Assembly (NCBI GenBank): GCA_963082975.1
Contig: OY720347.1
Span: 32,071,398 to 32,135,397 of the forward strand
Reading direction: 5' to 3'
Source: Labia minor
Lineage: Eukaryota; Arthropoda; Insecta; Dermaptera; Spongiphoridae
Length of the DNA: 64,000 nucleotides
Position numbers and translations under genes: made by a program. The notes below the pieces were generated by a model. That model ran no database searches. It worked only from the letters and a program-made list of their open reading frames with translations, and had not been told where the DNA came from. Shown here one piece after another: positions 49,811 through 61,239 of the stretch. Positions within the stretch are counted from its first letter, which is position 1. The number at the start of each line of letters is the position of its first letter.

Positions 49811-50006
49811 CATTTATTATAAACATATGAAATTTATAATAACCATAATTATATTTTAAATTAAATAATAATTTTTTTAATATTTTTTTTTAATTATTCA
49901 AAAAACAGAATAATAACCTTTTGTTCAATGTTTTCTCTTACTTTAATATTATATATTATAAATCATTAAAAAAAATATATTAAATAACTCTGCTTTTGGT
50001 AATCTT
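49811..50006. other. AT-rich spacer
   Basis: Nothing recognised. Confidence 0.4.
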
Positions 50007-50300
50007 TTAAATCAAAAAATGCGTCGACGACCATGCGGGAGAAGACCGGAGTCCCGGTACTAGGGGATGCCTAGAACATATATCAATTAGCAGACAGGCT
50101 TGGATTAAGATGTCCTCGCGAGGTCCCGGGAAATTCTCCACTGATATATTTATCCTGCCAAAGGGTGGACTTGCGCGTGTGCTCACTAATTTATGCGACA
50201 CCTTTTCTAGACAGCCTAATTCTTCATCAAATTCCCAATTTAATTCTTCCTTGATCGCATGAATTCTCCTCCATCCACCCCCTTTTCTCCCCCCTTTATT
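50007..50300. other. GC-raised intronic block
   Basis: It contains gcgtcgacgaccatgcggga and ctcgcgaggtcccggga in A/T-rich surroundings. Unique in the window and without a supported exon. A second patch follows at 50590-50830, including ggggcgaccgccgtcc near 50685-50701. Confidence 0.28.
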
Positions 50301-51370
50301 TCACAATTTAATCTTTTCTCTAATCAGTTAAATATTTAATCATTTCTCTTCTCTCGTTTGAAATTTGGAAAATCCGATGAAATAATAATCTATTTTAATT
50401 ATTTTTAGAAGGATATCAATTTTCATTGGTTTATATTCTCATTGCTACTATATTATTAAATAATTAATCGAAATTACATAAATATTTATCCCATAATAAT
50501 AATAATAATAATAAAATAGATTAATAAATATATATAAAAAAAAATAATATAAACCATTCTAGAGGCACAAATGAAACTAAGGAGAGCGAATAAAGATTAA
50601 TAATGTGAAACGAGGGAATGGTTAGAAGTGCAAGCGAGCTTTTGCAAAGGAGGGGAAGGGTTGAGGGCGATCCCACAAGCTTTTCGGGGCGACCGCCGTC
50701 CTAATGGATTCATTTATATGACGTTATGAGTGGCCATATTTATTGTTATGAACTCTCACCGAGGTCTGTGGGAGCGAAAGCATGGAGCAGGGGATCCAGA
50801 AGCACGTGTCCCACAGGACTCCAAGTACCAATATAAAAATGTGTCCGGTATTTTTTCCCAATGTTTTCAATAGCCCCTTCATGTTTCTGACAAGAGGAAT
50901 AAACAATGAAACAATATGTTATATTTTCGAAATTTTAAGTAGGATACGCTTGAACAACTCTTATTATGAATATATTTTTTTCTTCTTGTTACTACCCTTA
51001 ATTTATGCTTCTTTTAATTTTATAATGGCCTCATTTAATTTTCTGGGACAATAAATTTGAATTAATAAACGACAATAAAAATCACATGCAGATATAGACC
51101 AAAAAAAATTTATTATTATTACTATTAATGCGTACCATAAGCGCAACACTATCAATGAATTTAAATATTTAATAGGTGAGTTCTATCCTCGCTATAACAA
51201 CTTGGACAATAAAAATTATTTATAATTTTATATTTTAAATTTTAAATTCTTTGCATTTTTATTTTTATTTATAATATTTGGATTCCTTGTCAATATTGAA
51301 TCTGAGCAAAAACAAAAAAGTACATAAGTAAAAAAAAATAAATACTTTAAGTTAAGGTAAAAAAAAAAAC

Positions 51371-51413
51371 CTGGAGTATCTCCACTCGACTATCTCCCAA
51401 ATTTGAATTGGAT
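51371..51413 (-). repeat. Solo 3' end of Helentron-like family C
   Basis: It matches the last 45 bases of the family C element at 7649-8279 in inverse orientation: tggag-tat-ctcca hairpin, actcgactatctc and aatttgaattggat. Nothing of the rest of family C is present. It lies 70 bp from a complete family A copy. Confidence 0.55.
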
Positions 51414-51483
51414 AATCTGTTTTTTTCATATTTGAAAATTAATTAAAATTTTATTCTATTCGGTCATAGGATTTAAGGTTTTT

Positions 51484-52101
51484 ACCGACCGACGATAGTA
51501 AGGGAGGTATTGTTTTCACACCAAATTTCACATGTGGAGATTTTTACATATCTCCACGAATCATGCATTTTCTAAACAGAAAAAAGTATTTCTAGCATGA
51601 TGTCTGTCCGTCCGTCTGTCCGTCCGTATAGATGTGTACAGCCTGAACGGCTCAACCGATTTTGATGAAATTTGTTATATTTGCTTAATGCATCAGTATG
51701 ATGAATTAATCAACTTTTGGTGCTAATCCGGAAACCGGAAGTGGTAGTATTAGCGATCGACGATAGGAAGGAAAGGGTTATTTTCACACCAAAGGGGATT
51801 TTTTTATATATCACCACGAATCATGCACTTTGGTTTTATCCTCGAGAAAAATCATATTTATTAGTTTTTTCTTGATTTAAAATTATATGACGTCATCCAG
51901 CCATTCATGACGTCACAGCCTGGTCTTGTATATATATTATAAATAAAATAAAATTAAAAATGTTTATATTTATTATTTATGTATCCATATCTGTTTTTTA
52001 TTACATTAATAGATATATGAAAATTATTTGAAATTGTTTCTGTAGCTGGAAATTAATTTATTTCAAACCGTCGGTCGGTTCGGACCTGCCCACAGGTCAA
52101 C
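51484..52101 (+). mobile_element. Helentron-like element, family A copy 2 (complete), in sowah intron 4
   Basis: The 5' repeat accgaccgacgatag is at 51484, the GTCY microsatellite at 51601-51628 and the core 'gatgaaatttgttatattt' at 51664-51682. Paired TGACGTCA sites are at 51888-51895 and 51908-51915. The 3' inverse repeat cgtcggtcggt is at 52069-52079 and the hairpin gacctg-ccca-caggtc at 52083-52098. This is the best-preserved pair of subterminal repeats in family A. Confidence 0.75.
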
Positions 52102-52379
52102 TTATTAACATAATATTTTCACTGATGACAAACCAAAAAAAAATATCATTCATTTCTTATTAATTAATATATAGCTATTTATGTTTTTATTTTAAATAAA
52201 AAGTAAATAAGAAAAATATCGTTGATAAATGAATTTTAGTTTGTTTTTTTTTGTTCAATTTTGTTTTTATTTCAGCTATTAGAGATTATAAAAATCTCCG
52301 TTCGATAGTTAATTTAATGATGATGTTTTAAATTAAATTGAGACACGCAAAAAAAATCTATTAAAGGTTGTTGTTTTGT
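52102..52379. other. AT-rich intronic spacer
   Basis: Nothing recognised. Confidence 0.4.
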
Positions 52380-52750
52380 CTATCTACTTATTACTAGGTT
52401 ATGAAAGAGGCCTGTCTGCTTGTATATTAGAAACGTGATTACTGGCCCTGGAACCGACCCATTAGCGTAGCTATTAGCTGCCCAATAAAGGCCCGGGACC
52501 AGGATGAGATCCAAGGAGCCCGACTCTTCATTGTATATCATCCCTTCTAGGCACCACCCCAATCGCGCCACTTCAACCCTATTGTCAGAATATTAAACCT
52601 CACTGTGGAGGGTGTTTTTTTTTATTCCACGATCGTTTTGACTTTGAGGTGAAATGAATGAATGAGAAGGGCTGATGAGAGGGGGTCTGTGTGGGGAGGA
52701 CGTTTGGCGGATGCCCTCTGGGACCCTATTCTAATTGGAGGCATCTTGTT
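52380..52750. other. GC-raised intronic block
   Basis: Two patches (52390-52590 and 52660-52745) are G/C-raised and unique in the window. The frame at 52380-52571 on - has no domain. Candidate regulatory or transcribed non-coding DNA. Confidence 0.28.
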
Positions 52751-54199
52751 TTGCTTTATAAATACAATATATAGTTGAATTAATTAAACTAGAGTTTTTT
52801 TTCTCTTGTCAAAAACGAAATTGTAACATCGTTTCAAATAATGGATTATTTTTTTCATTGATTAAAGGGAACCGGAATGAATTTATTAAAAGAATTTAAC
52901 GGCAGTTTTCGAACACCCTAAATTTTTTAATTATAGAAAAAAAATATTTAAAACTTTTATTATTATTATACACTTCGACTTGGGAGGGAATCTTCTTGTA
53001 TATTTATTTAAAACATTAATAAACATTTTTTTTTTTCAATGATTTTCTTATATTTTTTATTAACTTTATTAAATTTATTTTTTTTTTATTAATTAATTTT
53101 ATATCTTTATTAACATGTGCCGGATATAACTCGTGGTGAAAAGATAGCACTATTTCATTTAGAGATGGACATGGACTGTCCTGGCAGCTACTGAACTCCT
53201 GTGCAAATTTAATGTCCGCCAACCGAATCCGAGTGTTTTATTTTGAGGAGTCAGAACATGGTTCGACCACCACGTTCAACCATTTATGTATTTTTATATT
53301 TGATTTCGAATCGTAATGAATAATCTAGACGTTGTATGCTATTTTTGATTTCAGCCATCAAATAGATTTTATATCAAAATAAAAATTTTCCTACTTAAAT
53401 TCAATTTTATTATGTGACAAATGAATGAAAAATTTTTATTTCACGTTCTCTATCATTTTTATAACTCTTATATATATATAATATAACAGTTATTTTTATT
53501 CTAATAATAATTATTATTTAAATTTACTTTAAAATCATAAATTTGTTACTTTATTTATAAAATGATTAGAAATTTAGAAGATAAAGGTAGACAGATCATT
53601 GAGCTTTTTTGGGTAAAGAAAGATAATTTAAACGTTATGGGATAGGAGAAGAACTAATTAACTAATTGTTCATACGCCCATAAATGCGGAAGGAAAACTT
53701 CATAAAAATTGAAATTAAATGGAAAATGTTCAGGTTAGGGGGGGGACGTTGTGTTTGGAGCGGCCATGAACTTTCAAGTTCATAAGAGCCCTAAAAAAAG
53801 TTGATAGATTGAATTATAAAATAATTGAAATTTGGTTTAAAAATTTAGATAGTTTGATGAATGAAGAAGTTAAAGTAAAAAGAAGTTTGTATTATTTCAT
53901 TTATTTAACACCCACTAGGCTGACGTTTCGGTTCTGCTTATATATTATAATAATTTGATATTATATTGACTACTTACAAGCTCTGAAGATTAAATACCAA
54001 CCTAATGAGGATTAAATAAATTAAATATATAATACAAACTTCTTTTCTTCTTTTTCCTCATTCATCAAGTTTGGTTTTGTAAATGTTGTGTCGAAATAAG
54101 ATCTTGTATAATAATTATTCAAATGATTATTATAAATAATAATAATAATAAATAAAATGAATTAAATTCGAGTATGTTAAATATACCTCAATGGTATAG
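52751..54199. other. AT-rich intronic stretch
   Basis: Mostly A/T, with small G/C-raised patches near 53115-53280 (including gcaaatttaatgtccgcc) and 53690-53800 (with a run of eight G). No exon or repeat is recognised. Confidence 0.4.
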
Positions 54200-54207
54200 G
54201 TCTAAAC

Positions 54208-54603
54208 CAGAGGGGGCCAATGATCGTGCGGGCCACTTTTGAAATGCATCATAACTTCGCGGGCCGCATATAAAATTATACATACCTATATTAGATTTAG
54301 ACCCATTATAGATATTGTTTGGTGTGACAAATTGAAAAATAATGAATTTTTATTATGTTTACTATTATTTTTACATATAAACATATATAATATAATAATA
54401 ATGATACTGAATGCACATTGTAAAAAATATATAATACTAAAAATAAAAAAAGAAACAAAGAAATAAAAAAAATGAAATCATATTTATTTCACTAGTGCGA
54501 TATTTGTTTCATGATGGCGTAGAATATAAAAGTGTGATGAATCTCGCGGGCTGCAAAAATGTTTACGGTGGGCCGCATGCGGCCCGCGGGTTGGCCACTC
54601 CTG
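54208..54603. mobile_element. hAT-type MITE with perfect 8-bp target duplication
   Basis: A 396-bp element starting cagagggggccaatgatcg and ending (inverted) caggagtggccaacccgcg, as in hAT elements with CAG-GG-GGCCAA-type termini. gtctaaac occurs exactly at 54200-54207 and 54604-54611, the 8-bp duplication of the hAT superfamily. The subterminal parts are G/C-rich (gcgggccgcat, gcatgcggcccgcggg) and the middle is A/T-rich. The frame at 54239-54466 is not a gene. Confidence 0.85.
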
Positions 54604-54611
54604 GTCTAAAC

Positions 54612-54899
54612 TATTGAATATTTGATCGAGATTTCCAATCTCTCACTCACAAAAATTTAATAAAAATGTAAATCTGATATTACCTAATAAACTAATAAAT
54701 AGATTAAATAAATAATAAATTAAAATTAAAAGAGGTATTATATAAATTATTAATGAATGTGTAAATTAATATTAAATATTCTACAAAATAATTTGGAAAA
54801 TTTATATTTATTTAAAAATCTAATATATTAAGCTTCTCCTGATTTCCTTTCATGAAGGATGAGTGTCTCGTTTCTCTGATATTTTTTTTCATTCCTTTT
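54612..54899. other. AT-rich intronic spacer
   Basis: Nothing recognised. Confidence 0.4.
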
Positions 54900-55340
54900 T
54901 TATCTGTTACAAATTTTCGTAACGTAAAAAAGCGTTCGACCTGGTTGCAAGTCAGTTAATGGCTTTCCTACTCAGCGCGCTAATTCTTTTAAAGCTGGTC
55001 CCTCTGTGGCTGGGCGACTCCGCCCGCTGAATCGACGTTAATTCAACCCCTGAGCACCCTCGCATTCTGTTCACCCCCATTTCCCTCAAGATAGGCGGCC
55101 AACCAAGGGTAGTTTTTTTTTCCTCCGGGTTATTTATCCGCGGCTGCGACTGGCCAGAGTGCTGCGTGTTAACACCCGCTTAATCCACCAACGGCGCCGA
55201 TCCGTCGCCAACATCCCCGCGAAATTAAAAAAAAAGAGAAAACAAAAAAAAAAAAAAAATGAGAGAGAGAGAGAAAAGGCCGTTCGCTTGAACTTGAGGT
55301 TTTAATCGGATCTCTCATCATGAATGGAAGAGGTCTGTCT
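54900..55340. promoter_or_regulatory. CpG-containing intronic island
   Basis: This is the second strongest G/C and CpG block of the window (for example gactccgcccgctgaatcg, ttatccgcggctgcgac, acggcgccgatccgtcgcc), about 7.3 kb upstream of sowah exon 5. It contains a GC box (ctccgcccg) and no repeat match. It is bounded on the right by poly-A and (GA)n runs (55243-55275). It could be an internal promoter for a shorter sowah isoform or an enhancer. No exon with good borders was found in it. Confidence 0.35.
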
Positions 55341-55842
55341 GTCTCCCTCTCCCTTAAAGCACAGTAATTGTTTACCCTCTCAAGCTGATTTTGTTTTTTT
55401 TAGATCTCCTTTAATTAAATGACACCCTTTATTGCTTTTCGTATTTTTTTTTTTTATACTTTTTATTTTGAAACCGGTTTCATCAACCTAAGAGGCTTTC
55501 AAATACACACAAGTATTGATTCAATAAAATCTAAAACTTTTTATTCTCATGAATTTAAATATATCCGCTCATAATCATGCCAAATTCAAATATATGAAGT
55601 GTTAGTTTACATGTATATTATAATTCAATATTACATAACCTTTTTCCGTTATTGTGTTTTATTATTTTATTATTAAAATTATTTATAATATTATATTTTA
55701 TATTTTAATAATTAAATCTGACATTTATTTATCTTTACCTTCATCTTCTTTCTTGGACTCCTCCTATAGTAATTTAATAGGAAAACATAAATTCACATAT
55801 ATTTATTAAAATAAATATTATCATAATTTTATAAATTATTTA

Positions 55843-55884
<42 letters not shown>
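55341..55884. other. AT-rich intronic spacer
   Basis: A/T-rich, ending in a long (AT)n run (55846-55886). Confidence 0.45.
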
Positions 55885-55885
<1 letters not shown>

Positions 55886-55889
<4 letters not shown>

Positions 55890-56118
55890 CCATTCAGAAG
55901 CCAAACCGATTAACTCCAATTTTTAAAATTTTGCTAGTAATGTAATGTAATGTAATCTGCATCATATGAAGTGAATATTGAACTTGATAATCTTAATATT
56001 ACAATACAATATACATTTTTCAGTGATCAATAACCTTGAATATAATACAAACTGTGAACTCTTTTGCTTCTCAGTTTGTTATATGTGGAGTTAATCGCTT
56101 TGGCATTTGAGTGGCTCA
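55886..56118. mobile_element. TA-flanked MITE, copy 1
   Basis: The ends tgagccattcagaagccaaa and, inverted, tgagccactcaaatgccaaa begin terminal inverted repeats of about 35 bp. TA lies on both sides. Inside is gtaatgtaatgtaatgtaat. A second copy lies at 60838-61056, 5 kb away in the same orientation. The superfamily is uncertain (TA target suggests Tc1/mariner-type). Confidence 0.7.
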
Positions 56119-56846
56119 TATATATATGCTTATACATATGCATAGTTTATATATTTATAATAATTTTAAAATATTGTTAAATATTGTTAATTATTATTAA
56201 TATAATATATATATGTATATAATATTTTTATATTCTTTTTATATTTTTTTTTTTAAATTAATATTTAATAATAGGTAATTGCAATAAAATTGTTCTTTGT
56301 ATCATGGCAATCAATGAATTTAAAAAAAATACGGGCGTCGCTAGCACAATTCGAGAATTTCTTTATACATCGAGCATCGATAAGCCAATTCATTGGAAAC
56401 AAATAAATAAAAAAAATAAAACATTTTCTTTAGTATATATTGCACAGTGAATATGGCAAGACGCCAAGTTGGCTGGTTGAACGATGCTAGGTAATTAATT
56501 ATTAATTCAAATATTTTCTTTTATTATTAATAATAATTCATAATAATTATTATATTAATTTATTTTCTATATTTATAGGTATATTTATTATCTATTATCT
56601 ATTTATATTTTTTTTTTATTTTCAATAAAAACTATTACTAAACTAATATTTCACACAAACACACACAACTTTTCATTTCAATTTAATTATCTCACTCTTC
56701 ATCATTATTTTAGTAGATTACAAATGTACTAGTACATGAAAATTTTATTAATATGCTCATTAAATAGCTGCTTACAATATTTTGATCTCAAAAATTTTAT
56801 ATTTAAAATAACAATAATTTTATAATTAAAAATACTAGAATTTTTA
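56119..56846. other. AT-rich intronic spacer
   Basis: A/T-rich. A small patch near 56330-56490 is less A/T-rich. Nothing is recognised. Confidence 0.4.
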
Positions 56847-57374
56847 TTATCTCGCCAGAGATAATATTGCGATCACGAAAATTTCGATGTCGAGATTTGG
56901 ATGTTTTTACACATTTTGAAGGCCCCTGAGTCATTCAAAATTCGTAGTTTTCTATCATCTTTTGAGAAATGTAGGTCATTCGAAAGCTACACCTTTTCAT
57001 TTTTTTTTCCTGTAAACTGACCGTAAAAATAAAGATATACGTTTGATAGTTTTTCACATGATTAAAAATTGTATAAAACTGCTATATATAAAATTTCAGC
57101 TTGATTGAATTACTGAATGTTTTACCGGAATTAATTTTTTAAATTTTGACTTAATATTGAAGGTGTAAAAGTTTTAAATTTAAATTTAATATATATGTTT
57201 ATTAATTATTTTAATTTAATAACAATGCTTTACTGTAAATGTAAATTTTTTAAATTAATTATCCAATTCAATTATACTTAATTTATGATTTAACTATTTA
57301 AATTTAATTTAAATATAATATATGTTAATTAATCCCATTCAAATTTACGAGATAGTCGAATGGAGACACTCTAG
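56847..57374 (+). mobile_element. Helentron-like element, family C copy 2
   Basis: Same layout as 7649-8279: 5' 'tatctcgccagagataat', a body with 'gaccgtaaaaataaagatat' and 'ataaaactgctatatata', the 3' subterminal repeat acgagatagt (57347-57356), and the hairpin tggag-aca-ctcta (57361-57373). The central GT microsatellite and the 'gatgaaatttggta' core have been lost. Confidence 0.65.
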
Positions 57375-58029
57375 ATTTTTTTCTTTTTTTTTCTAAGATA
57401 CATAGTTGAAAAATTCTTAAATTATTTAAATGTTATGATTTTAATATCTTTTGATATTTTTTGAAATTTCTTTGCATAATTATTTTAATCACCTTATATT
57501 ATTTTAAAATATTTGAATTTTAAGAAAAAATAGAAACAGATGACTTTTATTAAAATTTGTTAATCGAAATGAATCAGTCATGATTATTGGATTAATAATC
57601 ATGACTGATTTATTTTCTGTTTCCTAATATTTTCCTTTGACTTTATCTAATTACTTTATAATAATTATAAAATTTCTTCTATTCAAACATTTCTTCAGTT
57701 ATTCTTTATTTACAATCATAATGTTTATTTCTAGATATGTCAAAGTCACTGAGTTTTTACTCTCCAAAAGGGGATGCCACCAACAGAGACTGCGTCCCTT
57801 TATTTTCCCACCACGTGCTCATTTGTCCATTTAAAAACTAATTATATTGTCATTGTGTCTTTATTTTGTCACTTAAACTTCAAACAATTTAAAAAAAAAA
57901 CGATTTTTTAATAATAATGATAAAAATAACATATTGCAATTTTAATTTAATTTTTTTCACATCATTCATTTTTAGATTATGGATGTTTTTCTAATGACAT
58001 TTTAAAAATTGACACTGGTTAAAAAAATA
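57375..58029. other. AT-rich intronic spacer
   Basis: It contains an exact short inverted repeat, aatcagtcatgatta (57571-57585) paired with taatcatgactgatt (57595-57609), a possible hairpin. A small patch at 57725-57835 is less A/T-rich. No exon is seen. Confidence 0.4.
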
Positions 58030-58770
58030 TTGCAACAGGATTGAATTGGCAGGAGAATTGGGCGGGATGAGTCGCCTTTTGCATTGCTAGCCTCACGAGA
58101 GGCCTTCCCACTGTGATCGCATAAAAAATTTAAAAAATACAACCCATGAATAATGGTTTAATCCATTTTTATTTGTCCATTTCACCCTCGGGGCTTGTCC
58201 TCGGTTTCAGTAATGATGTTTTATTTTTCACAGCTTCTTAACGTATATAAGCCTATTTTTGTCCAATTATAGGAATACATGTTGGCCCTCGCAATTAGTC
58301 AGAGTTTGACAGCTATCGTTGCCCCATCCCTTTTTTCTACCAGGTTCCGTTGTTTTTGTAATTGTTTAATATGGCAATGCGACCATTTCCCTGGCGATCG
58401 ACCATCGCTTTTAAAAATACCCAGTTCATATTTATTAAACACTGACAATTCCATTTTATATTATTGTATAAATCAAAAAAGAGGGTCGATTTTTCGACAA
58501 GTCATATATAAAATCATATTATATCGGTAGAAAAGCTTTGGATGTTTTTGCATTTCGTTTGATGCACTCCTACCCTTTCCCTCTTCTCTCTCTCCATGGA
58601 CTCAACAGCAGTAGTTTATATTCGGTACTAAATAAATCAAAGCAATATAGTTTTTTGTATTATTTATTATTCCAAATAACTTGTGATCAAATGGACATAC
58701 AATCAAATCGTTTATGTTTTCTACCTTTGATATATTCACAGTAATTTTTAATCATGTAATTTGTAATGCA
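58030..58770. other. GC-raised intronic block
   Basis: Unique, mixed-composition sequence, most G/C-raised at 58035-58110 and 58260-58420. It includes tttgacagctatcgttgccc, with a TGACAG (Meis/TALE-type) core. Short open frames lack domains. Candidate regulatory DNA in the sowah intron. Confidence 0.3.
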
Positions 58771-59455
58771 ATCCAGTTTGAATTTGATCCGGCAATCCCC
58801 ATACAATCAAGTTCTAAATAAAAAAAAACGAAAGAAAAAAGTAAATAGAGAAAAACAGATGGTCATTAGTTAGAGATTAAGGACAGTGAATGAATCAACT
58901 AAAATCTTTTTTATCTTGTTTTATGAACCAAGAGATAAACGAGATTTAGTTTAGAGCAAAACCTTCATCCTTTCCGACCATCCGCCTTATTCAAGGGTCA
59001 AAACAAAAATAACATTGCAGTATTTTTTTTTATTTTATTCTATCTCACTTTTATAATATAGCCCACTCTCTAAACCTCCTCTTCTGTTCATTCTCTATTC
59101 ATTACCTCTATTTTCAAATCTTTTACCTGCGTGAGCCAAAACATGTTAATTTCTGTTGAAACTTCTCATTATATTATTTACATTATCATGGAATATAATC
59201 TAATTTGGAATTTATTCTTCTTTGATATTTTAATATTCCCACCTATGGGTTATATTTAAAAATCACTTGACCTATATATTTATTTTCTCCTATAACTTCT
59301 CAATTACCAATAAATATCTAAAAATCAATTCAAAATCCTTTCCCATCCCCTCCTCTTATCCTAAATTCAAATCCCAGAACAGCGCTCAAGTAATTGTTTA
59401 GATAATTTTTAGAATTTCAAAGTTAAATTTTAAAATTTTTTTGTTGTTTTAATGT
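58771..59455. other. Intronic spacer
   Basis: Moderately A/T-rich with pyrimidine-rich patches (59060-59140 and 59280-59370). Nothing is recognised. Confidence 0.4.
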
Positions 59456-59457
59456 TA

Positions 59458-59845
59458 TAGCGTAAAGTATACAGTCGTTGGTCCCGAGGCAGTCATTGGC
59501 CCCCTAACACTAAACACAAATAATAAGAGATTTTTATTTTAAAAAATTTTACGCTATTAACTAAGGTTATGTAATCATTTGTTGTATGGTTGTATAATCA
59601 CTAAAGAATACCTAGGCCAATAACTATAACAGGGGGCCAATAACTGTATTATTTAGGATTTTTTTTTAAAAGTGCTTATTGGAAATGTCATGAGAAAATG
59701 ATTTTTTGTTTATTGATCAAAATGCTCCTAGTATCTATGTTCTGCAAACCTAATTTGATACAGATTGTTCCGCAATTTTCCCAGATATGCATTCAAAACT
59801 GCTAGGAGTTGCTTAAGGGGGCCAACGACTGTATGCTTTACCCTA
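59458..59845. mobile_element. TA-flanked MITE with long terminal inverted repeats
   Basis: The ends tagcgtaaagtatacagtcg and, inverted, tagggtaaagcatacagtcg continue as ttggtcccc/ttggcccccc-like sequence, giving repeats of about 27 bp. TA lies on both sides (59456-59457, 59846-59847), as for Tc1/mariner-type insertion. A 'gggggccaataactgt' internal copy of the end sequence lies near 59633-59648. No transposase remains. Confidence 0.7.
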
Positions 59846-59847
59846 TA

Positions 59848-60109
59848 TATTTCCAAAATCTAATTTTTTTTTTTAAATATTTATAGAAATAATTTTATTC
59901 TCATTTATTTCCTATTAAAAAACATTCTATATTCTGAAAGAAATAAAAACTATTATTATTTTTTATTTATATTTTAAATATTTCAAATATGTTTTAAATA
60001 TCAATCAATATCAAAAAATTAAATCAATCAATTTAACATTCCAATTCTAATCTATGTCGTTGATTTACAAAAATAAAAAAAAAAAAAATTAAAAAAGTTA
60101 TTTTAAATA
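59848..60109. other. AT-rich intronic spacer
   Basis: Nothing recognised. Confidence 0.4.
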
Positions 60110-60260
60110 TTTTCGCCTGGCGGTTACACAATTGGTGACGCTCCAATCCTTATCGCATTATATTGATTGATGGCCGTCGGCGAGGCAAACCTTTTGACAA
60201 GCAACAGATGTAGAATCTTATGTTGACGCCGTTTACTAAAGATGCTCTACTAGAGATTTA
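60110..60260. promoter_or_regulatory. GC-raised patch with a PBX/HOX-type motif
   Basis: It contains tgattgatgg (60164-60173), matching the PBX-HOX composite site, inside a short unique G/C-raised block (tggccgtcggcgagg follows). Candidate enhancer; motif-level evidence only. Confidence 0.28.
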
Positions 60261-60837
60261 TTAATAAATTTCCAATTGGATTTGCTGTTAACATTTGTAT
60301 GAAACAACTGAGATAGGTTTGTTTTTGTTTTGTTTTTCTCATTGAAACACATTCCTACATTCTTTTTTTTTTGTTTACTATAGTTAATTATTTAAAAATG
60401 TTTTGTTTTTTTTCATCCGAGTGACTATATTAAAATAATTATCAATAGAAATATGATTGTGTATGAATAATAAATGGTTGACTAATAAATGATTTAATCT
60501 TCTCTTTATAATTAAAACATTCTGTTTTCTTGCTCTTATATCTCATTAGATGTTTTAATTATTTTTTTAATGTTCTGGCATAACACAGATACCTAAGTAT
60601 TATAAAAAGAAAATTTAAAAAAAACATATGTACCGTTTAATTTTAAAAGAAACACAACAACAAAAATAATAAAGTTGTACTATATTAAATGCATTCATCT
60701 GTGCCAAAATATTATTAAAATTTTTCTTTGTTATGGGAGGGGTGATGAAGGATGAAACAATAACAATTTAAAAAAAAACAATTATTTTAATAATTAAATC
60801 AATTTTTAAAAATATAATTATACGCCTATAACATATA
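60261..60837. other. AT-rich intronic spacer
   Basis: Nothing recognised. Confidence 0.4.
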
Positions 60838-61056
60838 TGAGAAACCAAACCCATTAACTCCAATTTTTAAAATTTTGTTAGTAATGTAATGTAATGTAAT
60901 CTGCAACATATTGAACTTGATAATCTTAATATTTCAATGCAATATACATTTTTCTGTAATCGATACACTGAATTTAATACAAACTGTGATCTTTGGGCTT
61001 CATTTTCTCAGTTTGTTTATATGTGGAATTAATCACTTTGGCTTCTGAGTGGCTCA
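60838..61056. mobile_element. TA-flanked MITE, copy 2 (left end damaged)
   Basis: Homologous to 55886-56118, including 'gtaatgtaatgtaatgtaat' and 'aacttgataatcttaatatt'. The right end (gcttctgagtggctca) is intact. The left end has lost about 12 bases after tgag. Confidence 0.7.
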
Positions 61057-61239
61057 TATATTAATATATACTTATATATTCTACAATCTACAATGATAAA
61101 AAAAGTCAATTTTTAATTATTCATTATTGTGATGTTGTTTTGCATGAATTTTTTTCTCCTCCAGTTAACAAGGATTATTATTTAAATGTTATGTGTTATT
61201 TGTATTAAGCAATTTTCCTCAAGGAGCACAAATAATTAT

